From: Enterobacter sp. 638
GTDB taxonomy: Bacteria > Pseudomonadota > Gammaproteobacteria > Enterobacterales > Enterobacteriaceae
Direction of reading: 5' to 3'
Assembly: GCF_000016325.1 (NCBI RefSeq)
Contig: NC_009436.1
Coordinates: forward strand, 2,418,001 to 2,482,000
Length of the DNA: 64,000 nucleotides
The translations under genes were made by a program, and so were the position numbers. How positions within the stretch are numbered: position 1 is the first letter of the stretch; each line of letters starts with the position of its first letter. The notes under the pieces were generated by a model. The model searched no databases and was not told the DNA's origin. It was given only the letters and a program-made list of their open reading frames with translations. Below are positions 23,856-29,858 of the stretch, piece by piece.

Positions 23856-24143
23856 TCATGCTGCATGTACCTTAGAAACACACATCTCCGGCAAATTGAC
23901 CCTTACCAGTGCCTCAGCAAATGGCGGTGGTACCGCATTGCCGCAGCGCGCCATCTGCTTGTCTTTCGCATACTTCTTGCCGCTGTAGTCCCGTTCGATG
24001 AGGCTCCACTCCAGGAAGTCCCGCGCCTGATAAAGTTCATGGGTTGGATCATACGCCCCCTCAAGAGGTAACGCAGAATGCAGGAAATCGCAGGTGCATT
24101 TCTGCATCTGTGACGATTGAAGGTGTTCATATTGTGGTCGCAT
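23856..24143 (-). pseudogene. C-terminal fragment resembling a C5-cytosine DNA methyltransferase
   Basis: The 95-residue frame starts MRPQYEHLQSSQMQKCTCDF and contains DYSGKKYAKDKQMARCGNAVPPPFAEAL, which looks like motif X (GNAVPP-x-A-x-AL) and the end of phage Dcm-type methyltransferases. The SAM-binding and catalytic PC motifs are absent, so it cannot methylate alone. It starts within a 40-bp repeat that also starts the next gene, so the fragment may have been joined to a new leader by recombination. It could also be a small protein with an independent role. Confidence 0.55.
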
Positions 24144-24176
24144 ATAATTTCCCAATTACATGCGCAGATGTCACCG
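24137..24176. repeat. 40-bp perfect direct repeat, copy 2
   Basis: Identical to 23737-23776, 400 bp away. Its own adjoining hairpin (24168-24179 with 24189-24200) keeps pairing with a different stem sequence, allowing one G-U pair. Confidence 0.9.
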
Positions 24177-24239
24177 GAGTTGTTCAGGCTCCGATGACAT
24201 GATTATGGAGGGATGATTCTTGAAAATCAAAGAGTGAAA

Positions 24240-24494
24240 TTAGGAGTTAATTTCATATGGCTTTGGCTGGAGTTTTTCAATCTCAGCTTTGATTACAGAG
24301 TTGCTTGGTTTGTTATCCATACCGTGAGCAATGAGATAGACAGTCTCCTTACCCGGCTCTGTGACAGAAAAACGCCCTACCCTTCTGTTCTGCCAGGTAC
24401 CATCTACCAAAAACGAAACATCTTGGTTGTCTTCGCGAACCTGAATCTTTTCTGGTTCACCACTTTGTGGAAATACTATGCAATCAAGACTCAT
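24240..24494 (-). CDS. Phage early protein of unknown function
   Basis: The 84-residue protein (MSLDCIVFPQSGEPEKIQVR...) has a very good AGGAGGACGTAAA leader. It looks like a small beta-rich domain followed by a helix. No family is recognised. Confidence 0.65.
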   Translation of the reverse strand: MSLDCIVFPQSGEPEKIQVREDNQDVSFLVDGTWQNRRVGRFSVTEPGKETVYLIAHGMDNKPSNSVIKAEIEKLQPKPYEINS

Positions 24495-24582
24495 TTTACG
24501 TCCTCCTGTTTCAGGTAAACCGGCCGCTACCTTTCGGTAAAGTTATCGACTTCTCACGATAAAACTTCAGGCGCACAAGGAA

Positions 24583-24738
24583 TTAATCCCGCAAATGCTC
24601 GGACTGCTCGCGCATCACTATCTCGGCTATGACCGGCATGTTCAGGCGCTCTTTGTACGCCATTCCGGAGGCAGCAAGGTCAACGTTAACCTTCTCGCGC
24701 TCCTCTTGGCTCTTTGCAGCTATGTTGAAGTCATTCAT
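24583..24738 (-). CDS. Small early phage protein (51 residues)
   Basis: The frame [20 protein letters not shown] then [19 protein letters not shown] resembles a short protein common in lambdoid right operons ([24 protein letters not shown]). No function is known to me. Confidence 0.6.
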   Translation of the reverse strand: MNDFNIAAKSQEEREKVNVDLAASGMAYKERLNMPVIAEIVMREQSEHLRD

Positions 24739-24803
24739 AATCATCACTTCATTGGTCTACGTAAGAAGTAACATACGCCAATTAACAGTTGCAGAGACAA
24801 ACT

Positions 24804-24983
24804 ATGCGCGCAAAAACCCATCGTTATTGTTCATGGATATTTTTTATCGTTCTTTTTCTATTTCTTTTTGCTCTATATCAAAAGGCATACTTGGGCGTCG
24901 CTCTAAATCAAATAATCATTGCGATACTTTTCATTACTGGTCCTCTAGCATGGATTACAAGAGAAAAGCATCCAAAAAATTGA
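24804..24983 (+). CDS. Small hydrophobic ORF on the strand opposite to the early operon
   Basis: The 59-residue frame MRAKTHRYCSWIFF... has two hydrophobic stretches and a positively charged start and end, as in small inner-membrane proteins. A hairpin (AACTGGCCACT-AAGA-AGTGACCAGTT, 24985-25010) follows the stop. The ribosome site is weak. It is AT-rich and lies in a gap of the minus-strand operon. Confidence 0.4.
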   Translation: MRAKTHRYCSWIFFIVLFLFLFALYQKAYLGVALNQIIIAILFITGPLAWITREKHPKN

Positions 24984-25031
24984 ATAACTGGCCACTAAGA
25001 AGTGACCAGTTCATCGCATTATAATTAGCAT

Positions 25032-25280
25032 TCAATTGCCATCGGCACCCTGAAGCATGGCGGCGCGGCACTGGTTGAAACCATGAGACCAGTTAGTCCT
25101 CACAGCAGTGATGTTGACCTTCATGGTCTGAGCTAATGTGTCCGCAAATGTCACATTCGATGCTATCCACAGCCGTGACATCATCTTTGCGATTTCGATG
25201 ATCGGGGTGTCACAGCTCATGGCTTTCGCAAAATCATGACCAACAGCGACAAGCTATTTGTTATTCAGTGAATCATTCAT
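25032..25280 (-). pseudogene. Early phage gene interrupted by an in-frame amber codon
   Basis: Starting at the ATG at 25280, which overlaps the DUF977 stop (ATGA) and follows GAGGAAC, the frame reads 8 codons, then TAG at 25254-25256, and then stays open for 73 codons to 25032 (LVAVGHDFAKAMSCDTPIIE, ..., CRAAMLQGADGN). The coupled start and the continuity indicate one 82-codon gene with a stop at codon 9, where a Gln codon would need one base change. An internal ATG at 25220 could give a 62-residue product but lacks a ribosome site. It resembles Ea22-like/early small proteins loosely. Confidence 0.6.
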
Positions 25281-25537
25281 TCTGATGTTCCTCGATGCGT
25301 GTAACGCTCCATATCGAAATCAATAACTGCGCGCTGGTCACGGAAGATACCGCAGCGACCGTGGCGGATGAGGTTGCCGCGTTCTACTGCTACCCGGATA
25401 TATTTTTCGGCGGTAGAGCGATGCAGGCCGAACATCGCAGCGATATCTTTTGTCGTTGCGTGACCATGCTTTTTCACCATCTCAATAATCCAGGCGATGA
25501 GCAGCGTGCGCTCTTTGTGTGTTTTAGGCCTGGGCAT
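25277..25537 (-). CDS. DUF977 winged-helix protein
   Basis: The 86-residue protein (MPRPKTHKERTLLIAWIIEM) has a helix-turn-helix (HATTKDIAAMFGLHRSTAEKYIRVAVERG) and a C-terminal wing with RDQRAVIDFDMERY. It fits DUF977, a small phage early protein family. It overlaps the PerC-like gene by 14 bp and couples to the next gene. Confidence 0.7.
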   Translation of the reverse strand: MPRPKTHKERTLLIAWIIEMVKKHGHATTKDIAAMFGLHRSTAEKYIRVAVERGNLIRHGRCGIFRDQRAVIDFDMERYTHRGTSE

Positions 25538-25958
25538 GATTACGCCCCCTGGACATCTGCAGGCATGCATCGCGACGCTTCGCGATTCTGCCAACTTCAA
25601 CGGCGTTTACCGCAATTTCAAGCATGCCGGAGTACACAGCAGCTGCGCGGCGCCACAAACCTTTCGCCTCAAGCTCCTTTGCCAGAGTCTCAGCCGCAAG
25701 TGTTTTCGCCGGATCGGCTTTATGGAGCATGCATGGCAAAAACTCATCAGGAATTGCGGCGCCCTCAATCGCTTCGTAAGTGAACTGGGTTCCGTTGTGC
25801 GACCGGTTCACGATCCCCTCGTCGGTCAGCGCGCGGAGTAACTTACCCGCCGTGCTGCTGCCCAAGTCAAGCGCATCGGACACATCGCCAACAGCGCAGT
25901 GAGGTTGATAGCGAACAAATATCGCCACCTGGTCTTTCTGGGTTAATTGTTTGCTCAT
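25524..25958 (-). CDS. PerC family transcriptional regulator
   Basis: The 144-residue protein has an N-terminal winged helix (VGDVSDALDLGSSTAGKLLRALTDEGIV) and a C-terminal PerC-type domain, KELEAKGLWRRAAAVYSGMLEIA. PerC-like prophage proteins (Pch) activate horizontally acquired virulence genes in pathogenic E. coli. Its ATG is part of copy D of a 16-bp dispersed repeat. Confidence 0.75.
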   Translation of the reverse strand: MSKQLTQKDQVAIFVRYQPHCAVGDVSDALDLGSSTAGKLLRALTDEGIVNRSHNGTQFTYEAIEGAAIPDEFLPCMLHKADPAKTLAAETLAKELEAKGLWRRAAAVYSGMLEIAVNAVEVGRIAKRRDACLQMSRGRNHAQA

Positions 25959-25971
25959 TGGTCAATACTCG
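25956..25971 (-). repeat. Dispersed 16-bp element, copy D
   Basis: CGAGTATTGACCAATG on the minus strand, one mismatch to the other three copies; its ATG is the PerC-like start codon. Confidence 0.75.
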
Positions 25972-25972
25972 A

Positions 25973-26644
25973 TTAATTAATTAAACCTGCCGCTTTGCGG
26001 CGTTTGTACTCTTCCATCAGCAACTGCGCCGGAGTTGGCCCTGCCGGGTGTTGCGGTGCTGCCAGTTGGCGACGGATCGGCGGTACCGATAACCCGTTGC
26101 CGACATGCTTTGTCCATTTTGTTAAAAGTTTCTCTGCGAGTTTTTTGAGTTCCCCCTCTGTCATCTGACGTTCAACCCCCGTTCTTCGCATCTCAATGCA
26201 TACGTGGTAGAGCACTGGCTGCGCCCACGGATATTTATCACTCCCCGAATACCGGTATGACTCGTTACGCCAGCGGCGGTACTCTTCCATCACACGGTCT
26301 GATGTAAGACCAAAGGGATTGGCGCCGCTTTCAGAAACGAGGGACACAAACTCTGCAAGGTCAGGTGGCCAGGTGTTCCCCATAGCGCAACGCTCCATGC
26401 ATTGCTGACAAACAAGTTTTATCTGCGCTTCAGTCATCGAACCTATCTGAGCGATCCAGAGGTCCGTTGGTTCGGTTCCATTCTTCTGCGTCCAGCGGTT
26501 CGAGAATATTTCCCCCATGACTTGCCATAACCGCCATGCCGTTTCCATCGCCATCAAGCCCGTTCCGGCGGCGCCATTCTGCGTGTGCTGACTGAATTTG
26601 CTGAACAGCTCTGGATGCTGTTGATCCTGATTGAACTCCGGCAT
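25973..26644 (-). CDS. Replication protein P-like (helicase loader)
   Basis: The 223-residue protein shares the lambda P layout: WRLWQVMGEIFSNRW early, then WPPDLAEFVSLV, YPWAQPVLYHVCIEMRR, and a closing TPAQLLMEEYKRR. P-like proteins recruit host DnaB to the phage origin. The first 72 codons overlap the preceding DnaT-domain gene in another frame (215 bp); the next Met (residue 31) would shorten the overlap, but the N-terminal length fits other P proteins. Confidence 0.82.
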   Translation of the reverse strand: MPEFNQDQQHPELFSKFSQHTQNGAAGTGLMAMETAWRLWQVMGEIFSNRWTQKNGTEPTDLWIAQIGSMTEAQIKLVCQQCMERCAMGNTWPPDLAEFVSLVSESGANPFGLTSDRVMEEYRRWRNESYRYSGSDKYPWAQPVLYHVCIEMRRTGVERQMTEGELKKLAEKLLTKWTKHVGNGLSVPPIRRQLAAPQHPAGPTPAQLLMEEYKRRKAAGLIN

Positions 26645-27383
26645 TTTCGTTACCTCCGGCTTCTGGTTTCTGTTTCGATCTCACCAGCACAACGTGCCTG
26701 GCAAATTTTTGTTCCCACTGAATCTGCGTGAACACCTTCCCCTCTGAGTTCCAGTACGCTGCAAACTCTGCCAGCTCTGAATCAAGATAATCCGGGTCAG
26801 GAAGTTGAATTCCCCATTGCGCAGCTCGCTGACGAAAATCAAATGACGGTAGCCAGTTGCTGGTCATGGTGAATTTACCGATCGGTTCATTCACTCCTTC
26901 CAGGTAACGTGGGGCACTTGGTTCAACTGGTTTTTCATCCCCTTCATTTTTTTCATCTGCCCCGCCCTTAAGAGAGGGGTTTAGATCTTCTCTTCTCTTC
27001 TCTTCTCTGGTCCGCTTTTTGTCCGCATCGCTTGCGGACGCCTTGCGGATGTTTCGCTTCCTGTCTGCTTCCTGTGCTCGTCGCTTCGCTGACTGCCCGT
27101 TATGCTCCGCAAACCTTGGCATACAAAGGCTCACGCTTGTTTCCTCTAACCAGCCAACTGCAATTAATGCCTGCGCAAATCCTTCAAATCCGATCATGTG
27201 GTTCAGTGTCTTTGATGAGTAACCTTCGAGCTCTCCATCAATTGAGTGAGCATCAAACAGACACCACGTCGCATGTAGTGCACCAACTACGCGCAATCTG
27301 TCCGCATCCAAAGCGGACGAAATGCGGACGACTTTTGGGTGTGTGTGCAAATCCGCACGCATCTTGATCCAGTCTCCAGCCAT
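26430..27383 (-). CDS. DnaT-domain replication initiation protein (O-like)
   Basis: The 317-residue protein has an N-terminal winged-helix region (WIKMRADLHTHPKVVRISSA), a charged linker (RNIRKASASDADKKRTREEK), and a DnaT C-terminal type domain (FTMTSNWLPSFDFRQRAAQW through WEQKFARHVV) as in primosomal DnaT. It probably binds the phage origin and ssDNA and works with the P-like protein. The C-terminal 70 residues overlap the P-like gene. Confidence 0.82.
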   Translation of the reverse strand: MAGDWIKMRADLHTHPKVVRISSALDADRLRVVGALHATWCLFDAHSIDGELEGYSSKTLNHMIGFEGFAQALIAVGWLEETSVSLCMPRFAEHNGQSAKRRAQEADRKRNIRKASASDADKKRTREEKRREDLNPSLKGGADEKNEGDEKPVEPSAPRYLEGVNEPIGKFTMTSNWLPSFDFRQRAAQWGIQLPDPDYLDSELAEFAAYWNSEGKVFTQIQWEQKFARHVVLVRSKQKPEAGGNENAGVQSGSTASRAVQQIQSAHAEWRRRNGLDGDGNGMAVMASHGGNILEPLDAEEWNRTNGPLDRSDRFDD

Positions 27384-27415
27384 TACCGCTCTCCTGCCGT
27401 GGATGATTTAGTGGT

Positions 27416-27431
27416 CATTGGTCAAAACTCG
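27416..27431 (-). repeat. Dispersed 16-bp element, copy C
   Basis: CGAGTTTTGACCAATG on the minus strand, 33 bp ahead of the O-like start. Its ATG opens a 10-codon leader whose stop (TAATG) overlaps the O-like start. Confidence 0.8.
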
Positions 27432-27432
27432 A

Positions 27433-27987
27433 TTACAAAAACTGTGGCGCTACGGCGCTAATACTCGCCAGTAGGGGTCCCGCCACGTCTGCGGGTAACA
27501 TGTTGAATAAAGCGATCGCCGCTTCACGAATTTCCTTCTCTAGCTTTTGCACCGGCGCGCCGAGCAGCTTCGCCTGATGTGCCTCACTGCACTCTTTGAT
27601 CGCGCTAGCCACCAACTCCACTTCCGTTCTAGCATTACCGAGCCCATGTTTTCTGCCTATCTCAACCGGCAAAGCCGCAACAATTGCGTCCGACAGTTGC
27701 ATAATGTAAGCAGTGTATTTCTCCGATCCTCCCTCATTTTTCAGGTAGCGGAATAAATTCTGCTTGTTCACAGTGATCCCCCGCCCCCCTCCCTTCTTCC
27801 ACTGTTCGGCCACCAGCTGCGCGATCTTTTCCTGCGCCTGTCCAGGCAAGATAGATTCCCATTCACGTACTGCTGCCAGTACCGATCGATGTTTAAAGCA
27901 GTCACGCCGATGGGGCTTAAACTGATTATTAGTTTTCAACGGTGCGGTAAGTTGCTGGTTATGATGTTGATAAGTTATTGACTGCAT
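27433..27987 (-). CDS. YmfL/CII-type phage regulator
   Basis: The 184-residue protein begins MQSITYQHHNQQLTAPLKTN and has FKPHRRDCFKHRSVLAAVREWE and an NKQNLFRYLKNEGG recognition-type helix. It resembles YmfL of the e14 element and lies at the cII position behind the Cro-like gene. It may activate repressor or replication promoters. The name follows family resemblance. Confidence 0.62.
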   Translation of the reverse strand: MQSITYQHHNQQLTAPLKTNNQFKPHRRDCFKHRSVLAAVREWESILPGQAQEKIAQLVAEQWKKGGGRGITVNKQNLFRYLKNEGGSEKYTAYIMQLSDAIVAALPVEIGRKHGLGNARTEVELVASAIKECSEAHQAKLLGAPVQKLEKEIREAAIALFNMLPADVAGPLLASISAVAPQFL

Positions 27988-27989
27988 GA

Positions 27990-28220
27990 TTAGGCATCCT
28001 TCTGAGGTAAACCATCTGAGGGATTCGGGTAAAGGTCGGGACGTAATTCATGTGGAATCACTTTCCAATCCAGAGCTCTGCACGCATTGAGAACTTCTGT
28101 GCTGGCAACCTGCGTACGAAACCAGACAGACACGGTTTGCGAATTTTTACCTAAGCGACGTGCCAGTTCAGATTGACTGCCACATAGAGAAATTATTTTT
28201 TGTTGGATGTGTTCTTTCAT
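27990..28220 (-). CDS. Cro-like / YdaS-type HTH repressor
   Basis: The 76-residue protein has the HTH QSELARRLGKNSQTVSVWFR near its N-terminus, then VLNACRALDWKVIPHELRPD, typical of YdaS/Cro proteins of Rac-like phages. GGGAGGC lies just ahead of the ATG at 28220. It is the first gene of the rightward operon and should shut off the lysogenic promoter. Confidence 0.8.
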   Translation of the reverse strand: MKEHIQQKIISLCGSQSELARRLGKNSQTVSVWFRTQVASTEVLNACRALDWKVIPHELRPDLYPNPSDGLPQKDA

Positions 28221-28244
28221 GCTGCCTCCCAATTTAAGAATCAC

Positions 28245-28273
28245 ATAATTGATAAATAATTTGTCAATGTCAA
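28245..28273 (-). promoter_or_regulatory. Right early promoter pR with embedded operator
   Basis: TTGACA (28268-28273), a 17-bp spacer and AATTAT (28245-28250) on the minus strand. A 19-bp near-palindrome, TTGATAAATAATTTGTCAA at 28249-28267, fills the spacer and is the obvious binding site for the phage repressor or Cro. Confidence 0.72.
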
Positions 28274-28342
28274 GAAACTTAATCAGCCACATCTGATAAG
28301 AAAGTTTGTATGCTTGCTTATAGGTTTGATTTGGATACGAAC

Positions 28343-28747
28343 ATGAACTTTGAAGAAAGACTGTTACGAGCTCTTGATGAAGCCGGGATATCTCAATCAG
28401 AGTTGGGCCGGAGAGTTGGAGTTAACTCGCAAACGGTGAGTAACTGGTGTAATACCGGCAACTTTCCACGTAAAGAAAAGCTGGCTTTATTCCCGAAAGC
28501 TTTAGGTAAGCCTCTGTATTGGTTCTTTTTAACTGATGAGGAAGAGGCGCATCTTAATGCAACCAGCGCAAGCAAAACGGTATTGAACGAGCAACAAGCC
28601 GCTCTGCTAGAGATCTTTGACCAATTGCCAGAAGTCGAGCAAACCCGCTTCATGCAACTTGCCAGCGATCGACTCGAAGAGCTGGATAAGTTTATGGCCG
28701 AATTCCTCAGTAAGAGGAAAATCGAGCCAACATCGTCTAAAGACTGA
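28343..28747 (+). CDS. Prophage repressor (CI-like, no peptidase domain)
   Basis: The 134-residue protein has an XRE-type HTH (GISQSELGRRVGVNSQTVSNWCNTG) and a short helical C-terminus (LLEIFDQLPEVEQTRFMQLA). It lacks the LexA-like Ser/Lys peptidase found in lambda CI, so RecA-driven self-cleavage is not expected. The start MNFEERLL is chosen over an upstream Met because it begins the folded HTH region. It is divergent from the Cro-like gene, the classical immunity layout. Confidence 0.85.
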   Translation: MNFEERLLRALDEAGISQSELGRRVGVNSQTVSNWCNTGNFPRKEKLALFPKALGKPLYWFFLTDEEEAHLNATSASKTVLNEQQAALLEIFDQLPEVEQTRFMQLASDRLEELDKFMAEFLSKRKIEPTSSKD

Positions 28748-28758
28748 ATTCAACCATC

Positions 28759-28787
28759 AAAAAAGGTCGCCTGGAGCGGCCTTTTTT
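28759..28787 (+). terminator. Terminator after the repressor gene
   Basis: AGGTCGC-CTGGA-GCGGCCT followed by T6. Confidence 0.8.
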
Positions 28788-28832
28788 GTATCTGTAGCAC
28801 GCCAAACCTCCAATAAAAACAATAACTGAAAT

Positions 28833-28880
28833 ATAATTTGTCATTTATCATTTGACCTATGACATATTTATTTGTAGTCT
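28833..28880 (+). promoter_or_regulatory. Candidate left early promoter/operator (pL/OL)
   Basis: ATAATTTGTCA (28833-28843) repeats the half site inside the pR operator, and TTTGACCTATGAC follows. TTGTCA or TTGACC could be a -35, but the -10 matches are weak. The segment 28748-29029 holds this region and no supported gene. Confidence 0.45.
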
Positions 28881-29029
28881 GATTTTAGAATATCAGTCAT
28901 CAAGGCAGGACGCCCACGAAGTAGCTGCCGGTGGCATACGAAACACCGGATGAGATGACACTAATTAACGCGCAGCAGGCTTTACCGTTCCGTCAGCCAG
29001 ACGCAAATGGCATCTAAGAGGAAATAATC

Positions 29030-29152
29030 ATGATCGACTTTGCACGCAATCCAGTAGGCCAGCAGGCCGTTCGTCGTAATCGTTTTACCGCGCCCTTCCG
29101 TTTTCTTTGGTGCGTACTGTGTATTAAAGGTAACCCCGAGTTAAAAGCATGA
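29030..29152 (+). CDS. Small basic ORF (40 residues), first in left operon
   Basis: The frame MIDFARNPVGQQAVRRNRFT... has AAGAGGAAATAATC before its ATG and its TGA overlaps the next ATG. It is Arg-rich and ends CVLCIKGNPELKA. Function unknown. Confidence 0.55.
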   Translation: MIDFARNPVGQQAVRRNRFTAPFRFLWCVLCIKGNPELKA

Positions 29153-29331
29153 GCTCGTTTTTCACATTAATCGTTACTGTCTGCGCCCTCACCGGGGAAT
29201 GTTCAGACATCATGTTTGGGATTTATCAGAGTGAGGAAGTTTGTGAAGCAGCTGCCGCAGAGCAGCAAGTTAGAGGCGAGTGCATCCTGTATAAAACGGC
29301 TGACGACCAACAGCCTGCATTCAAGTTTTGA
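29149..29331 (+). CDS. DUF1482 family phage protein
   Basis: The 60-residue protein, MSSFFTLIVTVCALTGECSD then VYQSEEVCEAA-type sequence, matches the DUF1482 pattern of a hydrophobic N-terminus with C-A-L-x-GEC and spaced cysteines. It overlaps the preceding small gene by 4 bp. The function is not known. Confidence 0.7.
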   Translation: MSSFFTLIVTVCALTGECSDIMFGIYQSEEVCEAAAAEQQVRGECILYKTADDQQPAFKF

Positions 29332-29332
29332 A

Positions 29333-29348
29333 CGAGTTTTGACCAATG
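29333..29348 (+). repeat. Dispersed 16-bp element, copy A
   Basis: CGAGTTTTGACCAATG, 28 bp ahead of the Rrf2-like start. Confidence 0.8.
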
Positions 29349-29376
29349 GCCTGGCTGGCCAAGAAAGGAAATGATT

Positions 29377-29718
29377 ATGGAATTTGGAATGAAGCGCGTT
29401 ATGGCATCCGTGCAAGCTATTGCAGCTCTTAATGCAATTTCAGCTGGCGCACCCGTAACACTAACCGCAATCAGCAAAGAATCAAATTTGTCGGTGTCCT
29501 ACCTCGAGCAAATTTTCTCTCAGCTTCGCCGCGGTAAGTTGGTTTCATCGCAGAAAGGACCGGGAGGCGGATATAAGTTACGCGCCGGTGATATCTCAGT
29601 ATCAGAAGTGATCCGGGCTGTTAGTCGAATCCCGAAAAACACCGCTTTCGACCCTGTGCTTAAGGCTCTGGACTCTGTGCTGGTTTCCCAGCTCACTAAA
29701 AAAGACAGCCGCCAATAA
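29377..29718 (+). CDS. Rrf2/IscR-like transcriptional regulator without cysteines
   Basis: The 113-residue protein aligns with the N-terminal winged helix of Isc[43 protein letters not shown] against IscR [31 protein letters not shown]. It contains no cysteine at all, so the [2Fe-2S] ligands of IscR are missing, and it is shorter. A start at the second ATG (29377) has AAAGGA at good spacing. A DNA-binding regulator of phage or host genes is likely; it may bind IscR type 2-like sites. Confidence 0.78.
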   Translation: MEFGMKRVMASVQAIAALNAISAGAPVTLTAISKESNLSVSYLEQIFSQLRRGKLVSSQKGPGGGYKLRAGDISVSEVIRAVSRIPKNTAFDPVLKALDSVLVSQLTKKDSRQ

Positions 29719-29724
29719 GCACAA

Positions 29725-29743
29725 AACCCGCGCAAGGCGGGTT
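29725..29743 (+). terminator. Hairpin after Rrf2-like gene
   Basis: AACCCGC-GCAA-GGCGGGTT without a strong T run; weak terminator or pause. Confidence 0.45.
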
Positions 29744-29779
29744 AAGTACCCCAGTTAGCCGACCAAAGCTTTCCGGGAT

Positions 29780-29795
29780 CGAGTTTTGACCAATG
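29780..29795 (+). repeat. Dispersed 16-bp element, copy B
   Basis: CGAGTTTTGACCAATG, 63 bp ahead of the RecE-like gene; the ATG opens an 8-codon frame. Confidence 0.8.
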
Positions 29796-29858
29796 ACCAC
29801 TACCCAAGGCGGCAATCACTAGCTGAGGGTATCTTACAACCAAAATTAAGGACCCGAT

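Noticed and set aside
24629..25024. 131-codon plus-strand frame
   Set aside because: Starts antisense to the 51-residue early gene and shows no protein-like features; the shorter two-span frame is the better candidate.
25524..25958. Calling the PerC-like protein a virulence regulator of this strain
   Set aside because: Family resemblance only; no target genes are in the window and such proteins are frequent in harmless prophages.
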